Counted from the first letter of the stretch, positions 1 to 8,309 are shown. The stretch is DNA of 14,969 nucleotides from CAYFVU01 sp964346645 (GCA_964346645.1 CAYFVU010000088.1:1-14969), one strand, 5' to 3'. Numbers and translations are program-made. The notes: generated by a model from the sequence alone, not told the origin.

Positions 1-16
1 CCAAAATGAGAATCGC

Positions 17-41
17 ATCAAAAACTCTAACCATTTTTGAT
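17..41. terminator. weak A/T-rich hairpin downstream of the Omp85-like gene
   Basis: ATCAAAAA (17-24) and TTTTTGAT (34-41) form an 8-bp stem with a 9-nt loop, followed on the plus strand by TTTTTC. It lies about 70 nt beyond the stop of the minus-strand barrel gene and could end its transcript. The stem is almost all A-T, so it would be weak, and its U-tract reads better on the plus strand. It may instead end a plus-strand gene outside the window. Confidence 0.25.
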
Positions 42-111
42 TTTTCTAAGGGTTTGTGAGATCCTTCTCGCGGGTTGCACTTACTACTGCCCGCCAGCGC
101 ATACTCATAGC

Positions 112-1383
112 TCAGAAAGCCTCTAAAAGTGTAATATAAAGTGCACTCCCCTCGGGACTGAAGCCTATATCTATGCGAATGTGTACGTCGCGAGAACGAT
201 TTATCGCAATGCGAACCCCTGTTCCGCCGGAGTACTTCAGCGGGCCTGCAGCCAGACCGGCCGGTTCTTTCGCAACCGTTCCCACCGCCCCGAAAACAAC
301 TGCCCTGAGACGCCCTATTACGTCGCAACGCAGCTCCGCCTGACCGGAGAGGGAGTTCGGTCCGATGTATCTACCAGCGGGATAGCCCCTCATGAGAAAG
401 AGGCCGCCGAGCTCGGTCATCCGGGCAAGCGGCACATCTCCCTGTGAGATGAGTCCACTCACTCGAGTCGCCGCAACAACACTCCTTCCGAGGGGGAAAA
501 AAGTCTTGAGCTCGCCCTGCAGTCGGAAGAAGGAGCCTGCCCCCTTCCCGGCTACCGGATACCAAGTCGGCCTCAGCTCGGCGTACCAGCCGGAGGAAGG
601 AAACCGTGGATTATCCCGGCTGTCGTAGCGCAGAGTGCCTCCGAAACCTATAAAGCTCTCGGATGCCGTCGCAGACCCGCCCCCTCTGCCGGAGACACCG
701 CGGTCAATAAGATCCCTGAGCCGTGAGTCCGCGGCAAAATGAGAAAAATGCTGAAATCCTATATCGACAGTCGGCCCGAGATACACTCTCCCTAATTTCT
801 TTGAGCTGGAGGAACGGGCCGTCGACTCTCTCAAGGAGAATAAAATGCTCGACTCGCTCTCGAATTTCTGCGAATCGTAGTCTTCTTCGAGACTGCCGGT
901 GGGACCTATCCCATAAAAAACCGACGGATAGTCGAAGTAGGAGCACTCCTCCTCTATCAGGCAGCGCCCGCGCAGGAGCGGTATGCTCGCGCCCACCGTC
1001 AACTCTCCCTGCTCTTTCTGCGTGTAGGTCCCCGAAAGCAGAAGGCTCGTCTCGTGTCCAATTCGGTCGGAGCCGTCATTATTTTCTGTTTCACCTCCGG
1101 TCGTTGCGGTTTTCTCAGTCGGACCATTGTGTGTGGCGATAACCATCCCTCCTCCAGCCAATCCGGTGTCGGATGTGTAGAAGAGCAGAGGTAAGGGAGA
1201 GAGCTCCCACCCGCCGGGCCTTTCATCTCCGAATACGGTTCCCGCCGTAACTGTGAGACTCGCAATGCACACTGCGAGCAGGAGCAGCGAGAATCTCGAC
1301 TCGACTCCATTCCCTGCCTTCCCGCTCCGTGCGAAGACACCTGCCGCGAGTGATCTTTCTTTCATAAACGATTTCTCTTTCAT
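112..1383 (-). CDS. POTRA-less Omp85/BamA-family outer membrane barrel protein
   Basis: This is a predicted 423-residue outer membrane beta-barrel of the Omp85 (surface antigen D15/BamA-TamA) superfamily. Residues 1-52 look like a signal peptide with a long basic n-region and a hydrophobic core at 31-47. Two family hallmarks are visible: the strand motif YDSRDNPRFPSSGWY (253-267) and MRGYPAGR (331-338), matching the (V/L)RG(F/Y) motif of the L6 loop that enters the barrel lumen. The chain ends in phenylalanine, typical of barrels handled by the Bam machinery. There is no room for POTRA domains, so it is a stand-alone barrel rather than BamA or TamA. The start is set by GAGGAGG at 1390-1396, 6 nt upstream of the ATG; a second ATG six codons in lacks this support. 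Family assignment is good; the substrate, if any, is unknown. It is divergent from the LuxR-type regulator, which may control it. Confidence 0.85.
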   Translation of the reverse strand: MKEKSFMKERSLAAGVFARSGKAGNGVESRFSLLLLAVCIASLTVTAGTVFGDERPGGWELSPLPLLFYTSDTGLAGGGMVIATHNGPTEKTATTGGETENNDGSDRIGHETSLLLSGTYTQKEQGELTVGASIPLLRGRCLIEEECSYFDYPSVFYGIGPTGSLEEDYDSQKFESESSILFSLRESTARSSSSKKLGRVYLGPTVDIGFQHFSHFAADSRLRDLIDRGVSGRGGGSATASESFIGFGGTLRYDSRDNPRFPSSGWYAELRPTWYPVAGKGAGSFFRLQGELKTFFPLGRSVVAATRVSGLISQGDVPLARMTELGGLFLMRGYPAGRYIGPNSLSGQAELRCDVIGRLRAVVFGAVGTVAKEPAGLAAGPLKYSGGTGVRIAINRSRDVHIRIDIGFSPEGSALYITLLEAF

Positions 1384-1423
1384 ATCTTTCCTCCTCGCTC
1401 CCGATAGTGCGAAAAAGAAGTAC

Positions 1424-1452
1424 TTTCGTGTATCCGGAATTCTCCGTATAAT
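1424..1452 (+). promoter_or_regulatory. sigma70-type promoter of the LuxR-type membrane regulator
   Basis: A perfect TATAAT (1447-1452) is preceded after 17 bp by a weak -35, TTTCGT (1424-1429). The start codon ATG lies at 1459, only 6 nt past the -10 box, where transcription would be expected to begin. This implies a leaderless or near-leaderless mRNA. Confidence 0.5.
1431..1450. promoter_or_regulatory. 20-bp inverted repeat, candidate operator
   Basis: The dyad TATNCGGANNNNTCCGNATA has 7 of 10 half-site positions matched. It sits in the 75-bp gap between the divergent barrel and regulator genes and overlaps the -10 box of the regulator. Its 20-bp length and symmetry suit a dimeric LuxR-type helix-turn-helix. 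Autoregulation is an inference from position. Confidence 0.4.
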
Positions 1453-1458
1453 GCAGCT

Positions 1459-2493
1459 ATGGAGCAGCTCTGGTTGCTTTTCAGTCTCTTGAGCCTCGTC
1501 ACCGGTTTCGGACTCGTGGTGGCGCTTCTTCTTCTCAAGCGTCTCGCCCCCATTACCCTTCCTCCCGTAGAGCTTGCCGTCCTTGCCCTTCTTCTCATGG
1601 GCTTCGCCTCCTTCTTCGGCGTGTACCTGCGGGTCATCTCCCTGCCGAGGAGCATCCTCTTCTACCGGCTGCTCAACGCCGCGGCGTGGGGCTACGCCGT
1701 GTGGGCACTTATCTTCTATATCCTGAAGGATCGGATTGTTTCCACCGCGGGTCCACGCCTCGGCCGGGCTCCGCGCTCCTCGCGCGCCGCCTCAGACACT
1801 GAGGTTTCGAGCAGTAGAGGAAAAAGGCTGTCGTCACTCATCGCCTCACCGGCCACACTCATCACCCTCACAGGCCTCGCTGTGTTCGCCGCCGCCTTTC
1901 TGGCCGCACACCCGCCTCCCGACGGATTTCTTTATGCGTTTCCGCGGCTGAAGCGGCTGCTCATCGTCTTTGTGGAGGCTCTCGTGAGCATCCTGGCGAT
2001 CGTGGTCGGCGTGCTCGCCCTCAAAAGAGGGAAAAAGCTCACGAGCAGGCCGTGGCGCGCCTTTTTACGCGGCTTCGGCATCGCCGTCCTCATTCTGATC
2101 CCCGCAAACCTCCTCGACTTCTCGGTGAGCCTCGCGATCCGCTCGGCCGGAGGTACGGCGAAGGACGGTTTTGTCTTCGCGGCGGGCTACGGGCTCTCGA
2201 ACATCGTACTGATCGCCGCAATAGTAACAGGCTTCCGACTCTCCGGCGACCGACAAACCCCCGCCTTGCCGCAGCAGATGATCGACGCCTTCGGCATTAC
2301 CAGGCGCGAAGGCGAGATCATCGAGAAACTGCTCGAGGGAAAAACCGACCGCCAAATTGCCGAGGAACTCTACATCTCTCCCCGCACGGTGGACACCCAC
2401 ATGCGCACTATATTCAGAAAGTGCGGGGTCAACTCGCGCCTCCGCTTGACCCGCCTCGTCTCCTCCTACGGAGAACTCCGTAATTCTCACTGA
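1459..2493 (+). CDS. seven-transmembrane protein with C-terminal LuxR-type DNA-binding domain
   Basis: This is a 344-residue membrane-anchored transcription regulator. The N-terminal 260 residues hold about seven hydrophobic segments (roughly 3-27, 38-60, 66-90, 129-151, 165-188, 203-227, 235-260). Residues 278-338 form a canonical LuxR/GerE helix-turn-helix (ITRREGEIIEKLLEGKTDRQ at 280-299, then SPRTVDTHMRTIFRK). No receiver, PAS or autoinducer domain is visible, so sensing is presumably done by the membrane part; the signal is unknown. An Arg/Ser-rich loop (94-124) joins segments 3 and 4. No Shine-Dalgarno sequence precedes the ATG, while TATAAT ends 6 nt upstream, which points to a leaderless message. 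The target may be its own promoter, the divergent barrel gene or the downstream protease gene. The domain call is firm; the regulon is inferred. Confidence 0.85.
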   Translation: MEQLWLLFSLLSLVTGFGLVVALLLLKRLAPITLPPVELAVLALLLMGFASFFGVYLRVISLPRSILFYRLLNAAAWGYAVWALIFYILKDRIVSTAGPRLGRAPRSSRAASDTEVSSSRGKRLSSLIASPATLITLTGLAVFAAAFLAAHPPPDGFLYAFPRLKRLLIVFVEALVSILAIVVGVLALKRGKKLTSRPWRAFLRGFGIAVLILIPANLLDFSVSLAIRSAGGTAKDGFVFAAGYGLSNIVLIAAIVTGFRLSGDRQTPALPQQMIDAFGITRREGEIIEKLLEGKTDRQIAEELYISPRTVDTHMRTIFRKCGVNSRLRLTRLVSSYGELRNSH

Positions 2494-2588
2494 TGCGAGA
2501 AAATAGGGAAAGCTCTCGATAGCTCATACCTCCGCAGCTGAGTAGACTTCTCTAAAAACGCTCGAAAGAGCACGAAGGAGAAGTCAGT

Positions 2589-3506
2589 ATGAAAAATCTA
2601 CTCCCGAGTACTTCCGCAACACTTTCGATTCCTCAGGGTGCCTCGTACACCGTCCCGAAACCGCTCGCCGGGCTCTACCGTCCCTGGCAGTTCTTCCTGC
2701 TCGATTTCTTCCTCACGTGGGGGCCCCTGTGGCTCGTGGTAGCGGGTCAGAGGCTCGGCTGGTTCGAGGAGAGTTTTCTCCTCATCGCCGTCGCCGGCGC
2801 AAGCGCTACGCTCTCGGCGGTACTCTTCGTCCACACGACTGCGCAGCGGGGTTTCGCACGAGACTTTTGGATCCGCGCCGTCGATCCGCGGAGAATCGGA
2901 GCGATATGGTGGCCGATAATCTTGGCGTTGCAACTGGTCATCAACATCATCGCGATTCTGCTGTCGACCTTGGGCGGGGGCACTCTCGCGCAGCTGCAAC
3001 TTGCCGACGCCTTCCTGAGCGCTCCCGTGGGGTTTCTGCTCTTCATTCTCATCTTCGGCCCCGTACCCGAGGAGCTGGGTTGGCGCGGTTACGGACTCGA
3101 TGCACTGCGAAGCCGCCTGAATCTCCTCGAGGCGAGTCTGATGCTCGGTTTCATATGGGGGCTTTGGCACCTACCGCTCGTCTTTATCGAGGGAACCTTT
3201 CAGCACGGACTTCTCGCTTGCCCGGCGAGTTTGGCCGCCTTCTTCTGCGCCTTCATTCCCAGCAGCCTTCTGATGAGCTGGATCTACTACCGGACGAATC
3301 GCAGCACCCTATCGGCCATCCTCTTCCACTTCGCCGGCAACGCCGCCGGGGAAATATTTCAGCTCGACCTCTCGACACGAGTCATCCAGACCGTCCTCGC
3401 CTTCGCCGTCGCGGCGGCCGTCCTATGGGCGGAGTGGCCGATGTTCCGCCAGCGCGAGTTCTGGATCAGATTCGACCGAAGAATCGACGGACGTCCGGCG
3501 GACTAA
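2589..3506 (+). CDS. CPBP-family intramembrane metalloprotease
   Basis: This is a 305-residue polytopic membrane protein of the CPBP (CAAX protease and bacteriocin-processing, Rce1-like) family, which cleaves peptides within the membrane. The signature motifs are in order: EELGWRGYGL (161-170, EExxxR), WGLWHLPL (190-197) with the metal-binding/catalytic His194, and HFAGN (247-251) with His247 and Asn251. Hydrophobic segments lie near 36-54, 62-82, 106-127, 143-160, 182-200, 215-232 and 262-280. The start is supported by AAGGAG at 2575-2580, 8 nt upstream of the ATG. A small GCTC-GAAA-GAGC hairpin (2560-2571) sits just before that site. It follows the regulator by 95 bp and precedes the kinase by 69 bp on the same strand, so a loose operon is possible. 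Bacterial members act in bacteriocin immunity or peptide maturation; the substrate here cannot be told. Confidence 0.9.
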   Translation: MKNLLPSTSATLSIPQGASYTVPKPLAGLYRPWQFFLLDFFLTWGPLWLVVAGQRLGWFEESFLLIAVAGASATLSAVLFVHTTAQRGFARDFWIRAVDPRRIGAIWWPIILALQLVINIIAILLSTLGGGTLAQLQLADAFLSAPVGFLLFILIFGPVPEELGWRGYGLDALRSRLNLLEASLMLGFIWGLWHLPLVFIEGTFQHGLLACPASLAAFFCAFIPSSLLMSWIYYRTNRSTLSAILFHFAGNAAGEIFQLDLSTRVIQTVLAFAVAAAVLWAEWPMFRQREFWIRFDRRIDGRPAD

Positions 3507-3575
3507 CGGAGGAGAGGAGGATTGACGAGCGGCGGTAGGCCGCGTAGGCTGTTATGAGGAGCAGATACAGATAGC

Positions 3576-4724
3576 ATGCACAACAGTGACCAGTATACGC
3601 CGTGCGGGCCAACATCCGGGCCGCCGGGGGCGGGACCGTCGTCAGGACCGCAGGGCGGCCCGTCGCCGTCTGGCTCTTCTTCTGCCGGAACCGATCCTCC
3701 CGGCGATTTCGACCTCCTCACCCCGGAGCTCATCCTGAGAGCCGTGGAGGAAGCATACGGGATGCGCTTGACCGGCAGCATCACCCCGTACAACAGCTAC
3801 ATAAACCGCGTCTACGAGCTGCACGACGAGGACGGCAACGCCTATATGGCCAAGTTCTACCGCCCCGGCCGGTGGAGCGAAGATACTATCCTGGAAGAGC
3901 ACGATTTTATCCGGGACTGCGTGGAGATGGAGATCCCCACCGTCGCGCCCATAGCCGGCCCGGAGGGCGACACGCTGCCGGCGGTGGAGGTGGTCGACAG
4001 CCCCGACAAAGGCACTCCCGAGGCAGGCAGCCTCCGAGAGTACTTCTTCGCCCTATTTCCCAAGCGGGGCGGGCGGAACTTCGACGCCGAAAGCGAGGAG
4101 GACTGGCTCCGACTCGGCGCGATAGTGGGGCGCATGCACACGGCGGCCCGGGGTCGCGGTGCAGCCCGCAGGCCCCACTGCCTCCCCACCCCCGTGATCG
4201 ACCGTTGCCTGGCAGAACTCGACGGTGGAGAGGCGGTGCATCCCGATCATCGACGGGAGTTCCTGCAGCTCGTCGAGGAGATCCGCGAGCGCATTGAGCC
4301 GCTGTTCGAAGGCCTCTCCGATAGCCCGGGAAGCGCGGGAATGCAGCGGCTGCACGGCGACTGCCACCGCGGGAACATCCTCGAGCGGCCCGGCGAGGGG
4401 CTCCTGCTGATCGACTTCGACGACATGATGATAGGGCCGGCCATACAGGACCTCTGGCTCCTGCTCCCCGCCCGCGCCGAGGAGTGCACGCTGGAGTTCA
4501 ACCTCATCGTAGAGGGCTACGAGCGCTTCCTGCCGTTCGACTACGCACAGAAACAGCTCATCGAGCCGCTGCGCGCCCTGCGCATGCTCTACTACCTCGC
4601 CTGGTCGGCGCGGCAGCGCAACGACCGTCGTTTTCGTTCCGAGCATCCGCACTGGGGCAGCGCCGCCTTCTGGAGCAAGGAGGTCGAGGACCTCCGGGAG
4701 CAGCTGCAGTTCTGCGGAGAGTAG
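3576..4724 (+). CDS. srkA: SrkA/YihE-like stress-response kinase
   Basis: This is a 382-residue protein kinase of the APH/choline-kinase fold, closely resembling E. coli SrkA (YihE/RdoA), a cytoplasmic Ser/Thr kinase linked to envelope and oxidative stress survival. Visible SrkA landmarks are TPYNSYINRVYELHDEDG (70-87), Lys93 in MAKFYRPGRW, ILEEHDF (105-111), the catalytic loop LHGDCHRGN (259-267, Asp262), the metal-binding segment LLIDFDDMMIGPAIQDLW (277-294), and IEPLRALRMLYYLAW (329-343). The first ~44 residues are a Gly/Pro/Ser-rich tail absent from E. coli SrkA. The start is uncertain: the nearest purine-rich site (GAGGAG, 3556-3561) is 14 nt from the ATG. The frame is closed upstream by TGA at 3555-3557, and I saw no better start before the conserved domain. 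A 5-bp hairpin (3529-3543) lies in the gap after the protease gene. Confidence 0.9.
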   Translation: MHNSDQYTPCGPTSGPPGAGPSSGPQGGPSPSGSSSAGTDPPGDFDLLTPELILRAVEEAYGMRLTGSITPYNSYINRVYELHDEDGNAYMAKFYRPGRWSEDTILEEHDFIRDCVEMEIPTVAPIAGPEGDTLPAVEVVDSPDKGTPEAGSLREYFFALFPKRGGRNFDAESEEDWLRLGAIVGRMHTAARGRGAARRPHCLPTPVIDRCLAELDGGEAVHPDHRREFLQLVEEIRERIEPLFEGLSDSPGSAGMQRLHGDCHRGNILERPGEGLLLIDFDDMMIGPAIQDLWLLLPARAEECTLEFNLIVEGYERFLPFDYAQKQLIEPLRALRMLYYLAWSARQRNDRRFRSEHPHWGSAAFWSKEVEDLREQLQFCGE

Positions 4725-4796
4725 CACGCTGCCTTCGTTCGCCCCACGCTATCTGACCGCCCAATTCGACCGCCCCTTCCGACTCCTCCCTTCAAA

Positions 4797-4824
4797 GGGA
4801 AGCCCCCGTTAAAGGGGGCTTCCC
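4797..4824. terminator. strong hairpin between convergent genes
   Basis: GGGAAGCCCCC (4797-4807) and GGGGGCTTCCC (4814-4824) form a perfect 11-bp stem with a 6-nt loop. It lies between the convergent kinase gene (ends 4724) and lipoprotein gene (ends 4870). On the minus strand the hairpin is followed by TTTGAAGG; on the plus strand by GGGTATTC, so the U-tracts are poor. A bidirectional terminator is the likely role from position and stem strength. Confidence 0.7.
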
Positions 4825-4869
4825 GGGTATTCATTCACACATCTCTGCGGATTCTATCCGCCCGCCTCG

Positions 4870-7380
4870 TCAGCCCTCGAATGCCGGACCGGGATTCCTC
4901 TCGTACTGTTCGGCGAGGGCCTCCGCCCGCTGTACCGAAGCGACGTGTCCCTTGTAGAGCTGCTCGGCATCGCTGCCTTCTCCACTTCTCGCGGCTTGAG
5001 CATAACGGTTGTAGTAGTGATCCGCCGCCTGTACGAGGGAGTGGAGCTGTACGTGGCTCGGCGGGGGTGAGGGCTTGTCCGTCCAGGCAGGATTTTTTAT
5101 ATTTCCGCCTGCAACGACTCCGCCTCGCGAAGTTGAACCCGCTGTTTGGCTCTTTTCGAGTGCGCGCTGCTGCGCGAGGGCGGCCTCGTAGGAATCGAAG
5201 GCTACGTCCGAAACGGTGTCGAGAAACTCGGCGAGCTCGGCGTAGCGCGGATTCTGCGCGAGACGTTCGATCTGTATATCCTTCGCGCGCCGGTAATCTC
5301 CCTCGGAGAGCGCCTGCTGCAGCTGGAACTGGTAGCGGAAATCCTGGTAGAAGTCACCCTCCGCCGCCCGCTCTCTCACGTCGTCGAGCATGGCTGCGAG
5401 CATGGGGGAGTCCGAGGTATCGAGATATCCCTCTGATTCCAGCACATCTGCCGTTACGGCGACCACCCCCGCTATTGCGGTGTTGCGCTCGTATTCGAGC
5501 TGCTTCCGCACTGCTTTAGCCCGCTCTTTGTAGGCCTCAGTGGTTGCTTCGATCGACTCGACATACTCCTTCACCTTCTGCTCCCGCTCGACCGATTCAT
5601 CCTCTCCTTCCTGCTGCTCCGGCACCGCCTCGACCGTCTCGTCGGAGAGCGAAAGCGCCGCGGTACGGCTCACGAATCCGCTCTCCCTGAACTCCTGCAG
5701 GTCCATCTGACCTACGAAACCCTCGGTCTCGCTCGCCACCGGGTAGAGCAGCTCGTCGTCGACCTCGTTGCCGTTTACCAGTATCGAGTATGAGATTACC
5801 CTCCGCGGGTCTACCTGCACGGAGCCGGTCCACAGATTCGCCTCCTTCTCCAGCTGAATCGACTCCTGCAAGGGGAAATTCCCTACCACCTCTATCTCCC
5901 TGGCTACGGGAAAGGCAATCTCGAACTTTAAGAAGGACTGCTGCACGGTAATCGGCTTCGAGCTTCCGTCGAAGACACCCATCAGCGTTTTTCCGTCCGG
6001 CAGGTCCATTATACCGATGCCGTATGGAGTGAAACCGTAGAGCTCACCGCGGTAATTGCGTCCGTCCCTCATTGCGAGACTCCCCCGGCGCACCCTTCCG
6101 GATTCCATCGGCCCCTTCACGAAGGAGCCGTTCGCGGAGCTCATGGTCACGCTGTTCTCTCCCTCCTCATCCAACGTGATGCTGTGGAGAATGGACTCCC
6201 CGTCTATCGAGATACCCGGAGTCTCATACTCTCCTTCGAAGTACACCCACTCGTCTCCGAGGAACTCGTGCTTCTGCTCATAGGGGCCGAGGATCTCGCC
6301 GGTCGATGCGTCCTTCCACCGCAGCTCGCCCTCGGGTGACCTGTACAGCAGATCCGTCACCGGCTCTCCCCGCTCATAGACGGCGTATTCCCTCGCTCCG
6401 TCCGGGAGGAAGGTTATCGCCGGTCCGGAGACCTCTCCCGCCGAATAGGTGCCGTATCTTCGGCTTCCGTCTGCAAAGACGTAGGTGCCCTTCCCCTCTG
6501 GTCCGCGGGCGTTTATGCGCCCGAGAAAGCGCTCTCCGTTCCGGTCCTCTCCGCTTGCCGTATAGCCCGCATCGTTGTAGCCGGTGATGATGTCATAGCC
6601 GGCACGGTTCTTCAGCTCGCCGCGCAGATGCCGCACGAGATCCGCAGGCGTGTCGAAGCCGATGATGAGGAACTCGCCCCATCCGTTTTTGTCGAAATCG
6701 AAGCCCACGAAGAGACCGTGCTCGATGTTCACCGCCTCGTAGTGGTAGCCCTTTGTTCCGTCCTGTTTGAGCTCGAGGACCTGCATCGGGATCGTGTCGA
6801 GTCTCGAGACCCTGCCCATAGATGGAAGGAGCTCGGGGAGAAGAGGAATCTCATCGCTGTCCGGATGGTACAGGATGTGCTCGTTCTGCCGTAGCGAGGT
6901 ACGCTTGGTCAGCGGAGTTCCATAGTTTTTAACGAAATGCCCGGTTGGACCGTAGCCGCCGAAATAGAAAGCTTGCGGGCTTATGAGCTTTCCCGGTCCA
7001 TGGACTACACTACTGTCCTTCATGCTCACACCGAGGAAGTGCGTCCCGATAATCGTGTGCTCGGGCTCACGATACTGATCTCTGGACTTCGAGCTCACCC
7101 GCTGAATCACGTAGAAGGGAAGATAGACGAACTCTCCGTCGAAGGGAAGTGCGTTGAAGCTGCCGCCCGGCATCACTTCGATGCTCCCCTTTGCCTTCGT
7201 TCTCATGAAGTAGGTTACATCGTGATAGCCCGCGGCCACCGCGGTTCCGTCTATATCTTCCGACACGTGCGCGAATCTCGTAGTATCGACTCTCCCGCCC
7301 ACAGGACTCTTCACCGATACGCACGAGGCGAGTACCAGCATGACCGCCGTCCCGACGATAACTATCGCTGTTTTTCTCAT
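4870..7380 (-). CDS. large multidomain lipoprotein with MORN-like repeats and a CBM48/AMPK-like domain
   Basis: This is an 836-residue lipoprotein. A hydrophobic signal ends in a lipobox (VLASC, Cys20), so it is anchored to a membrane. Residue numbers here count from the ATG at 7380. An FG-GAP/EF-like DFDKNGWGEF lies near 228-237. MORN-like repeats lie near 293-335 (GKGTYVFADG) and 440-470 (GIGIMDLPDGKTLMGVF). An E-set fold resembling CBM48/AMPK glycogen-binding domains follows at about 486-561 (IEVVGNF..., NLWTGSV..., ISYSILVNG). An acidic helical tail fills about 580-740, then a Pro-rich linker and a last helix. ATG 7380 is preferred over GTG 7383 because AGGAGG lies 7 nt before the ATG. 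The stop of the upstream barrel-like gene overlaps it (TGATG), so the two are translationally coupled and probably act together. The substrate is unknown; the carbohydrate link is only suggested by fold. Confidence 0.8.
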   Translation of the reverse strand: MRKTAIVIVGTAVMLVLASCVSVKSPVGGRVDTTRFAHVSEDIDGTAVAAGYHDVTYFMRTKAKGSIEVMPGGSFNALPFDGEFVYLPFYVIQRVSSKSRDQYREPEHTIIGTHFLGVSMKDSSVVHGPGKLISPQAFYFGGYGPTGHFVKNYGTPLTKRTSLRQNEHILYHPDSDEIPLLPELLPSMGRVSRLDTIPMQVLELKQDGTKGYHYEAVNIEHGLFVGFDFDKNGWGEFLIIGFDTPADLVRHLRGELKNRAGYDIITGYNDAGYTASGEDRNGERFLGRINARGPEGKGTYVFADGSRRYGTYSAGEVSGPAITFLPDGAREYAVYERGEPVTDLLYRSPEGELRWKDASTGEILGPYEQKHEFLGDEWVYFEGEYETPGISIDGESILHSITLDEEGENSVTMSSANGSFVKGPMESGRVRRGSLAMRDGRNYRGELYGFTPYGIGIMDLPDGKTLMGVFDGSSKPITVQQSFLKFEIAFPVAREIEVVGNFPLQESIQLEKEANLWTGSVQVDPRRVISYSILVNGNEVDDELLYPVASETEGFVGQMDLQEFRESGFVSRTAALSLSDETVEAVPEQQEGEDESVEREQKVKEYVESIEATTEAYKERAKAVRKQLEYERNTAIAGVVAVTADVLESEGYLDTSDSPMLAAMLDDVRERAAEGDFYQDFRYQFQLQQALSEGDYRRAKDIQIERLAQNPRYAELAEFLDTVSDVAFDSYEAALAQQRALEKSQTAGSTSRGGVVAGGNIKNPAWTDKPSPPPSHVQLHSLVQAADHYYNRYAQAARSGEGSDAEQLYKGHVASVQRAEALAEQYERNPGPAFEG

Positions 7381-8261
7381 CACTGATCCTCCTTTCTACG
7401 TACGGGTCTTCCCCACCTCAAGAGCGCCCCGGAATCCATCTGGCTGAAGGAGTTCGGCCCGAAACCGCTATTGAATATGTAGCCGAAGGAGATGCGAAAT
7501 TCGAATATGGTACCGAAATCTGCAACCCGCGATTTCTCCACATACCCTCCCCACTCGTCCATGAGGAATCTCGTAACGACGAAATCTATCGAGTAGCCGA
7601 ATACGGGTAACCCCAATCTGCTCCCGAACTGCAGCCCTCCGGTAATGCCGATGTCTGGACCGTAATTCTGCGTCGAATCTCCGAAAATATAGGCCGGGCC
7701 CAGCATACCGTTGAGAGTGTGGTATTCTCCGAACTGAATGAGGGGCTGCCTTAGGCCCGCCGAGAGCATCAGTTCGGCACTCGGGTAAATGCTGTCGTAG
7801 CTATAGGTTCCGGGTTCAGCTATCGTGCCCTCGTCGTTCTCGTAGGTGAGGTACGTTTGTCCTCCCATTCCTATGAGAGTTGCCCCACCGACGAAGAATC
7901 TGCCGAACTCAGCCACCCCTCCCATAATGAGGTCTCCATAGGTGGTACCATCCCCCGAATTGGTATCGATAGGGAAAAACGCCAAACCCATAGTAGCTCT
8001 AAAGGAGAAACGGGGGACCTTTTTCGTCTGCGGCAAGCCCAAATACCGGCTCCCGTCGTAACTCGGACGCTCGAGATCGAGGATCTCCGGCGGCACCTCG
8101 CGTCCCGTTGCTGTCTCATGTTCTGCGGCGGCTTCCTCACCGGTCGCAGCCGAGCTCTTCTCTACATTTTTCTCTGAATTCGATTGTGCCCAAGTAGAAT
8201 CTATGAGAAGTGTCAAAAGCACAGCCATTACTAAAGCACATATGGATTTTCTTCCACCCAT
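7380..8261 (-). CDS. secreted, predicted outer membrane beta-barrel protein
   Basis: This is a 293-residue exported protein that I do not assign to a named family. It starts with a signal peptide (residues 1-25, hydrophobic LVMAVLLTLLI, cleavage likely after TWA). A short charged linker with Glu/Ala stretches (about 26-60) follows. The remainder alternates polar and hydrophobic residues with many Gly, Tyr and Phe (for example RFSFRATMGLAFFPI, GGVAEFGRFFVGGATLIG, TIFEFRISFGYIFNSGFG), typical of transmembrane beta strands. The chain ends in a basic tail (RRKEDQ) rather than an aromatic residue. The start is firm: AAGGAGGT lies 5 nt before the ATG. It is the first gene of a two-gene operon with the large lipoprotein, whose start codon overlaps its TGA. 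A barrel/lipoprotein pair at the outer membrane is a reasonable reading. Confidence 0.75.
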   Translation of the reverse strand: MGGRKSICALVMAVLLTLLIDSTWAQSNSEKNVEKSSAATGEEAAAEHETATGREVPPEILDLERPSYDGSRYLGLPQTKKVPRFSFRATMGLAFFPIDTNSGDGTTYGDLIMGGVAEFGRFFVGGATLIGMGGQTYLTYENDEGTIAEPGTYSYDSIYPSAELMLSAGLRQPLIQFGEYHTLNGMLGPAYIFGDSTQNYGPDIGITGGLQFGSRLGLPVFGYSIDFVVTRFLMDEWGGYVEKSRVADFGTIFEFRISFGYIFNSGFGPNSFSQMDSGALLRWGRPVRRKEDQ

Positions 8262-8309
8262 ATGACACCTCCTTAGTGCAAGATAGCGAAACGGCTGTTT
8301 CTAAGTTTA

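Noticed and set aside
1437..1448. GAATTCTCCGT shared with the reverse strand near 9545, considered as a common operator
   Set aside because: An 11-base match between two places in 15 kb is expected by chance, and the dyad symmetry at 1431-1450 is not kept at the second place.
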